Source: Alkalicoccus chagannorensis DSM 18086 (lineage in GTDB: Bacteria > Bacillota > Bacilli > Bacillales > Salisediminibacteriaceae). From it: 64,000 nucleotides of DNA. Made by a program: the position numbers and the translations under genes. The notes under the pieces were generated by a model. It worked only from the letters and a program-made list of their open reading frames with translations. It ran no database searches and was not told the DNA's origin. The DNA lies in NCBI RefSeq assembly GCF_000429725.1, contig NZ_AUCK01000024.1:1-64000 (forward strand), in the 5' to 3' direction. This document shows, piece by piece, positions 60,143 through 64,000 of this stretch (its first letter is position 1; each line of letters opens with the position of its first letter).

Positions 60143-60744
60143 CACACATCGTCCAGCCTGATGGTTTAACGATTTCTACCTTTTTCGGCCCTAAGCTGCA
60201 GCCTTTTCCGCAGTCAGTCGATGATGTACTCGAACATCCAATACAGAAGCGCCTCCCGCTCACGGTGAGGGGCTTCATGATGCTCAAACAGCCTTTGCAT
60301 GTTTCCTCTTTTTCGGTTTGTTGCCTCTCCACTGTTGAAAAGACGAAACGTCTCGGCTGCATCTTCCTATCGAACCTTTCTACACACCGGCCGTTTGCTG
60401 CGTGCATCTGCCGCCGTATTCTTTCCGGTAGGGGGGACGGCTTTCTGTGCCCTTCCTTCTGCTGCGCCATCTTATACATTCCTACGAAGGAATAAAGCAT
60501 CCCTGTCTCTTCTCTTCTATCAACAACATGAAGAGCTGGGAAAATGGTTCTCCAGCAGGAACAACGAGGCTGAGACTAAACCAGTATAGAAAGAAGCCCT
60601 GACCATTTCGGTGAGGGCTTCTTTCGATTATGTTGTTGTCCCCGTCACAGGGTCTTAATGAAGAAGGCCGTGGGCGGTACACAGAAAGTCGCTGCATGCA
60701 GCCTGTTTTCGGGTGGTGAAACGGGCACGGCACTCTCTTCTGCC
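60143..60744. other. Gene-free region with worn repeat and IS pieces
   Basis: No credible gene is seen in 602 bases. At about 60400-60485 the tail of a decayed family A copy is visible (CTTATACATTCCTA). At 60595-60645 a terminator-like hairpin with TTCTTTCGATTATG and TTGTTGTCCC is a degraded IS1182-type terminus. A hairpin around 60262-60288 is of the same kind. Confidence 0.4.
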
Positions 60745-62169
60745 TTAACGGAACCAGCGCAAATAACGTTCGGTAATTGCCTTGAGTGCCGGTTTTTCCA
60801 GCACATTCTCTTTCCAGTACTGGTCGGAGGTCTGCTTGACGATCTCGGTTCTCGCAGGGTAAGGATGGGTTACGGACGAGAGGACTGAAATCTTATCCTT
60901 CTGCTTTTTCATGTAGACGAGTGTCTGCATCCAGTCGCTTGCTTGAGCACCTACGGCGTGCGCGCCAAGAATGTACCCGCTCTTATCGACAATCACTTTG
61001 ACAAAAGAATCTTCATCCATTTCTGCCGTCATCCGATCAGCTCCACTGCCGCGGAGAACTTGATAGCTGCCGCCTCTCTCTTCATAGACTTCTGCTTCTG
61101 TCATACCAAGATGATAAATTTCCGGCTGCGTGTAATAACTCCACGGCATCGCATCATAGTTGATGTTCTGCGGAAGTCCAAACAGCGCATTCGCGAGTGC
61201 TGTCTGCGCCTGTGCTCCAGCTCCATGAGTGAAAGGGAACTGACCGTTAATGTCACCTACTGCATAGATGTGTGGAACCGAACTCTGCATCCGGCTGTTC
61301 ACCTCGATATGACCCTTCTCTCCGAGTTTCACCCCTGCGCGTGACGCCTGCAGTTTATCCGAATTCGGTTTGCGGCCGACGGCAAGGAAAAGTGCGTCCG
61401 CCGGTAGTGTGACGTTGGTATCCCCTTCGATAACAACATGCGGGCTTGCGTCGCTCTGCTCCACCCTGCTGACAGAAGAACCGGTATAAATGGTCAGTTC
61501 ACGCCTCAGCGCCGATTCCGCCCGCGCAGCAATCTCCGCATCTTCTCTTCCGAGCAAGCGCCGGGAAGCTTCCACCACCGTCACGTCGACACCAAGCCGG
61601 CTCAGCGACTGTGCCATCTCCAGCCCGATCGGTCCACCGCCGGCCATCACCATGCGTTTTGGGAGCTTATCGAGATAAAAAATCTGTTCGTTTGTCAGCA
61701 CATCGATTTGATCCATATTCTCAATCCGGGGCACGACAGGACTGGAGCCTGCGGCGATGATGATTTTCTTTCCATATAGCTTCGTTCCATTGGAAAGACC
61801 GATCACATGTTCATCTTCAAACCAGGCTTCGGCATAGATGACGTCAACCCCCAGAGAAGAAAACCGTTCTGTGCTGTCATGCTCCTGGATCGTATCAACG
61901 GCATGCTGGATCTGACTTCTGACAGCCTGCCAGTCTGCCTCCCCTTCAAGCTGCCACCCGTGTTTTTGGGCAGCGCTCCGAGCTTGATGAACGTCTTTTG
62001 CTGCTGCAATCAGCGCCTTGGAAGGAACACAGCCGAAATGCAGACAGTCCCCGCCTAGGGCCGGCTGTTTTTCGATCAGAGCGGTTTCCGCACCGAACCT
62101 CGCGGCGCCGGCTGCGGCTGACAGTCCACCTGAACCGCCACCGACGACAATCAAATCATACGTTTTCAT
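60745..62169 (-). CDS. Class I pyridine nucleotide-disulfide oxidoreductase (Lpd/MerA-like)
   Basis: This 474-residue flavoprotein has an FAD loop GGGSGGLSAA near residue 10, redox-active disulfide GGDCLHFGCVPSK near residue 40, an NAD(P) loop GGGPIGLEMA near residue 175 and the C-terminal HPYPARTE dyad region. It lacks the C-terminal cysteine pair of true mercuric reductase. It is more likely a general disulfide reductase coupled to the TVP38 protein. Its ATG lies inside the TVP38 gene end, a 14-bp overlap. Confidence 0.87.
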   Translation of the reverse strand: MKTYDLIVVGGGSGGLSAAAGAARFGAETALIEKQPALGGDCLHFGCVPSKALIAAAKDVHQARSAAQKHGWQLEGEADWQAVRSQIQHAVDTIQEHDSTERFSSLGVDVIYAEAWFEDEHVIGLSNGTKLYGKKIIIAAGSSPVVPRIENMDQIDVLTNEQIFYLDKLPKRMVMAGGGPIGLEMAQSLSRLGVDVTVVEASRRLLGREDAEIAARAESALRRELTIYTGSSVSRVEQSDASPHVVIEGDTNVTLPADALFLAVGRKPNSDKLQASRAGVKLGEKGHIEVNSRMQSSVPHIYAVGDINGQFPFTHGAGAQAQTALANALFGLPQNINYDAMPWSYYTQPEIYHLGMTEAEVYEERGGSYQVLRGSGADRMTAEMDEDSFVKVIVDKSGYILGAHAVGAQASDWMQTLVYMKKQKDKISVLSSVTHPYPARTEIVKQTSDQYWKENVLEKPALKAITERYLRWFR

Positions 62170-62833
62170 GAGAAAGCTCCTCCTCTTCCGTTCCAGTTTT
62201 CTTTTTCAGTTTCTTTTTAAAGAAGACAGGGATCACACTTACCGCCACGAATACCGCAGCGGCTGCAAAAATAATACCGATATCTCCTTCTACAACACTT
62301 GCCCCGAGAAAGCTGTAGGCAAACGCGCCGGGAATGATACCGAACAAAGTTCCGAACAGAAAATCCTTCAACTTCACTTTTGATATGCCTGCAAGGTAAC
62401 TGATCATATCGAAATTAAAGACAGGGATGAGCCTTACAAGCAGGACATACAGCAGTCCATTCTCTTCCATCTGATGCTGCATCGTCCGGGCTTTCCCCTT
62501 CCATTCCCTGCCTGCGATGTTTTTCCCGAGACGCCTCGCAACTACAAAGGATAAAACGGCTCCTGCCGTTGCACCGATAACAATAAGCACCGTCCCCCAG
62601 AAAGCACCAAACAGCAGTCCCCCCGCCAGAGACAAAATGCTAGCGGGAAATAAGATCAGTGGCCGCAGCGTGTACAGGACAATATACAGCATTGGAGCAA
62701 AGACGCCGGCATCATCCATAAACGAACGGAGCATTTCCGGAGAAATATCGACCCAGCGCCAGTTCACAAATAGAAGAATTCCTATAACCGCTGCCGCTGC
62801 TCCTCCTTTTATCAGCATCTGCTTTGACATCAT
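62156..62833 (-). CDS. TVP38/TMEM64-family (VTT domain) membrane protein
   Basis: This 225-residue protein has about six membrane segments and the VTT/SNARE-associated domain: the re-entrant PASILSLAGGLLFGAFWGT and the conserved RLIPVFNFDMISYLAG. The family is related to DedA and may scramble or transport lipids. The C-terminus is strongly basic then acidic. Start ATG 62833 or 62830; the ribosome binding site is weak. It is translationally coupled to the flavoprotein downstream. Confidence 0.87.
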   Translation of the reverse strand: MMSKQMLIKGGAAAAVIGILLFVNWRWVDISPEMLRSFMDDAGVFAPMLYIVLYTLRPLILFPASILSLAGGLLFGAFWGTVLIVIGATAGAVLSFVVARRLGKNIAGREWKGKARTMQHQMEENGLLYVLLVRLIPVFNFDMISYLAGISKVKLKDFLFGTLFGIIPGAFAYSFLGASVVEGDIGIIFAAAAVFVAVSVIPVFFKKKLKKKTGTEEEELSHENV

Positions 62834-62879
62834 TCACCATCCTGTTCGTTATTTCCCTCAGTATACCCTTTTCCATGAA

Positions 62880-62902
62880 TGTAAGCTGTATTCCAGCTTA
62901 CA
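62880..62902. promoter_or_regulatory. 9-bp inverted repeat in the TVP38/ilvE divergent region
   Basis: TGTAAGCTG (62880-62888) is repeated inverted at 62894-62902 with a five-base spacer. It could be an operator or a hairpin in the TVP38 leader. Confidence 0.35.
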
Positions 62903-62911
62903 CACTCTTTT

Positions 62912-62990
62912 TGTAAGCGCTTTATAAATATTAACAAAAATTCTGTTTATTCAGTATTTCCCGGGCGCAGCAGGAGTGTAAGCGGTTACT
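62912..62990 (+). promoter_or_regulatory. Two cre-like CcpA sites upstream of ilvE
   Basis: TGTAAGCGCTTTAT (62912-62925) and TGTAAGCGGTTACT (62977-62990) each match the cre consensus with one or two mismatches. In B. subtilis CcpA activates the ilv-leu operon from an upstream site, so a similar role is possible. Confidence 0.45.
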
Positions 62991-63011
62991 TATTGACTGA
63001 TTGTTTTGAAA

Positions 63012-63028
63012 TGTGAGAATATTTCACA
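63012..63028 (+). promoter_or_regulatory. TnrA/GlnR box upstream of ilvE
   Basis: TGTGAGAATATTTCACA matches TGTNANAWWWTNTNACA at every defined position. Its centre is about 52 bp upstream of the predicted start site, close to the position used by TnrA-activated promoters. Confidence 0.65.
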
Positions 63029-63036
63029 CATACCCA

Positions 63037-63065
63037 TTGACGTTCCCGCGTAACGGGCGTAATAT
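63037..63065 (+). promoter_or_regulatory. SigA promoter of ilvE
   Basis: TTGACG (63037-63042) and TAATAT (63060-63065) are 17 bp apart, 65 bp before the ATG. Confidence 0.7.
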
Positions 63066-63129
63066 AAGGCTCAACATCAACTTTCGGCGGCGTTCCGCAG
63101 AAGGAATTTGAAGGAAAGGAGCGAACGGT

Positions 63130-64000
63130 ATGAGCAGCCAATGGATTTATCTCGACAGCGGTTTCGTCAAGAAGGAAGATGCTGTGATTTCTGTGTTTGA
63201 TCATGGCCTGCTGTACGGAGACGGTGTTTTTGAAGGCATCCGTGCATACAGCGGCAACATTTTCAAACTCGATGAGCACATCAGCCGGCTTTACGATTCC
63301 GCGCAGTCGATTATGCTGACTATCCCATATACAAAGGAGGAGATGCAGCAGATTATTGTCGAGACGATCCGGCGCAACAAACTGGACTCTGCTTATATCC
63401 GCGTCGTTGTTTCCCGCGGAGCGGGCAATCTTGGTCTGGACCCATCTAACTGCAGCCGCCCGAACGTCATTGTCATTGCAGAAAAACTTGCCCTCTTTCC
63501 TGCAGAGCTCTACGAGCGTGGCCTCAAAATGGGGTCCGTTGCCAGCCGGCGCAATAGACCGGACGTTCTCAGCCCTCAGGTGAAATCGTTGAACTACCTC
63601 AACAACGTGCTTGTCAAACTGGAGGCGAACCAGGCCGGTGTGGATGAAGCGCTGATGCTGAACGATCAGGGATATGTCACGGAAGGCTCCGCAGACAATA
63701 TTTTCATTGTTAAAAACGGACGCATCATCACTCCTCCCGTCTATCTCGGAGCGCTCGAAGGCATCACGCGAAATGCTATTATCGACATCGCCGACGGACT
63801 CGGCTACAGCGTGAGCGAAACACCGTTCACGAGGCACGATGTCTACACAGCTGATGAAGTCTTTCTCACTGGAACAGCCGTTGAAGTCATTGCTGTTGTC
63901 GATGTCGATGGAAGAACGGTCGCTGACGGACAGCCTGGAGCAGTAACGAATCATTTATTAAGAGAATTTAGAAAAGTCGTTGAAATTGACGGCATTTCTT
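63130..64000 (+). CDS. ilvE: IlvE, branched-chain amino acid aminotransferase (3' end outside window)
   Basis: The 290 visible codons encode a class IV PLP aminotransferase with a VFDHGLLYGDGVFEGIRAY N-terminus, PLP lysine K152 in VKSLNYLNN, and the phosphate-binding GSADNIF and GTAVEVIAV segments. It interconverts leucine, isoleucine and valine with their 2-oxo acids. The frame is open to the window edge; the single-domain family is about 295-305 residues, so only a few codons are missing. AAAGGAG precedes the ATG. The promoter carries TnrA-type and cre-like sites. Confidence 0.93.
   Translation, partial: MSSQWIYLDSGFVKKEDAVISVFDHGLLYGDGVFEGIRAYSGNIFKLDEHISRLYDSAQSIMLTIPYTKEEMQQIIVETIRRNKLDSAYIRVVVSRGAGNLGLDPSNCSRPNVIVIAEKLALFPAELYERGLKMGSVASRRNRPDVLSPQVKSLNYLNNVLVKLEANQAGVDEALMLNDQGYVTEGSADNIFIVKNGRIITPPVYLGALEGITRNAIIDIADGLGYSVSETPFTRHDVYTADEVFLTGTAVEVIAVVDVDGRTVADGQPGAVTNHLLREFRKVVEIDGIS

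Noticed and set aside
60745-62169. Assignment as mercuric reductase
   Set aside because: No N-terminal heavy-metal domain, no C-terminal vicinal cysteines and no other mer genes nearby.
1-64000. CRISPR arrays, tRNA or rRNA genes, T-box or other known riboswitches
   Set aside because: I looked for regularly spaced repeats, cloverleaf and rRNA-like sequence and T-box core motifs and found none. The tandem elements seen are family A pairs and a coding repeat. A covariance search (Infernal, tRNAscan) would settle this.

Overview
The window looks like chromosome of a low-to-mid G+C Gram-positive member of the Bacillaceae (Bacillota). The evidence is gene order: ecsA-ecsB, hit, serC, hpr/scoC, prsA, yhaN-yhaO, yheA-yheB-yheE and a YtrA-type operon are laid out much as in Bacillus subtilis. 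Very acidic secreted proteins (the PrsA linker, the 3D-domain wall protein) hint at a halophilic or alkaliphilic species, but that is inference. I saw no rRNA, tRNA, CRISPR array or phage.

Layout. 1-1000: end of an IS1182-type insertion sequence followed by an island of short repeats. 1029-9701: exported-protein and protease physiology (EcsBA, Hit, SerC, Hpr, YpmS-like, PrsA). 9799-15682: secretion-stress two-component system CssRS and the DNA-repair pair YhaN/YhaO, all on the minus strand. 15796-22459: small conserved genes (YhzC-like, thioesterase, YheA, YheB, YheE), a PucR-type regulator, the shared sugar-ABC ATPase MsmX/UgpC and a DnaQ-like exonuclease. 22588-30145: a complete minus-strand leucine/isovalerate catabolic operon (acyl-CoA dehydrogenase, methylcrotonyl-CoA carboxylase with separate BCCP, HMG-CoA lyase, enoyl-CoA hydratase, ScoAB), with an IS fragment at its 3' end. 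31792-35195: cytochrome bd oxidase with two tiny CydS-like subunits and a divergent LuxR-type regulator. 35681-41532: chromate transporter, oligo-1,6-glucosidase and a GntR/ABC operon. 42411-46034: trehalose PTS permease under TreR-type operators, and pseudouridine catabolism (PsuKG). 46164-51186: UbiB-like kinase plus phasin-like partner, GNAT, an RsbR-type STAS protein and a second methionine aminopeptidase. 52314-60142: secreted 3D-domain wall protein, M3 peptidase, aldo/keto reductase, OFA-type MFS transporter and PgeF. 60745-64000: flavoprotein disulfide reductase overlapping a TVP38 membrane protein, and the start of ilvE, which runs off the window.

The regulatory picture is coherent around carbon and nitrogen status. 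I see a CodY-like box before hpr; cre-like CcpA sites at msmX, the leucine operon, treP and ilvE; a perfect TnrA/GlnR consensus before ilvE; two TreR-type palindromes at treP; and tandem palindromes before psuK.

The least ordinary content lies between genes. Three families of short repeats cluster in the same islands. Family A (about 125-145 bp, seven clear copies) folds into nested hairpins whose paired positions change together between copies, so the fold has been maintained. Remnants of IS1182-type elements show a hairpin that would hide the transposase ribosome binding site, again with paired changes between copies.
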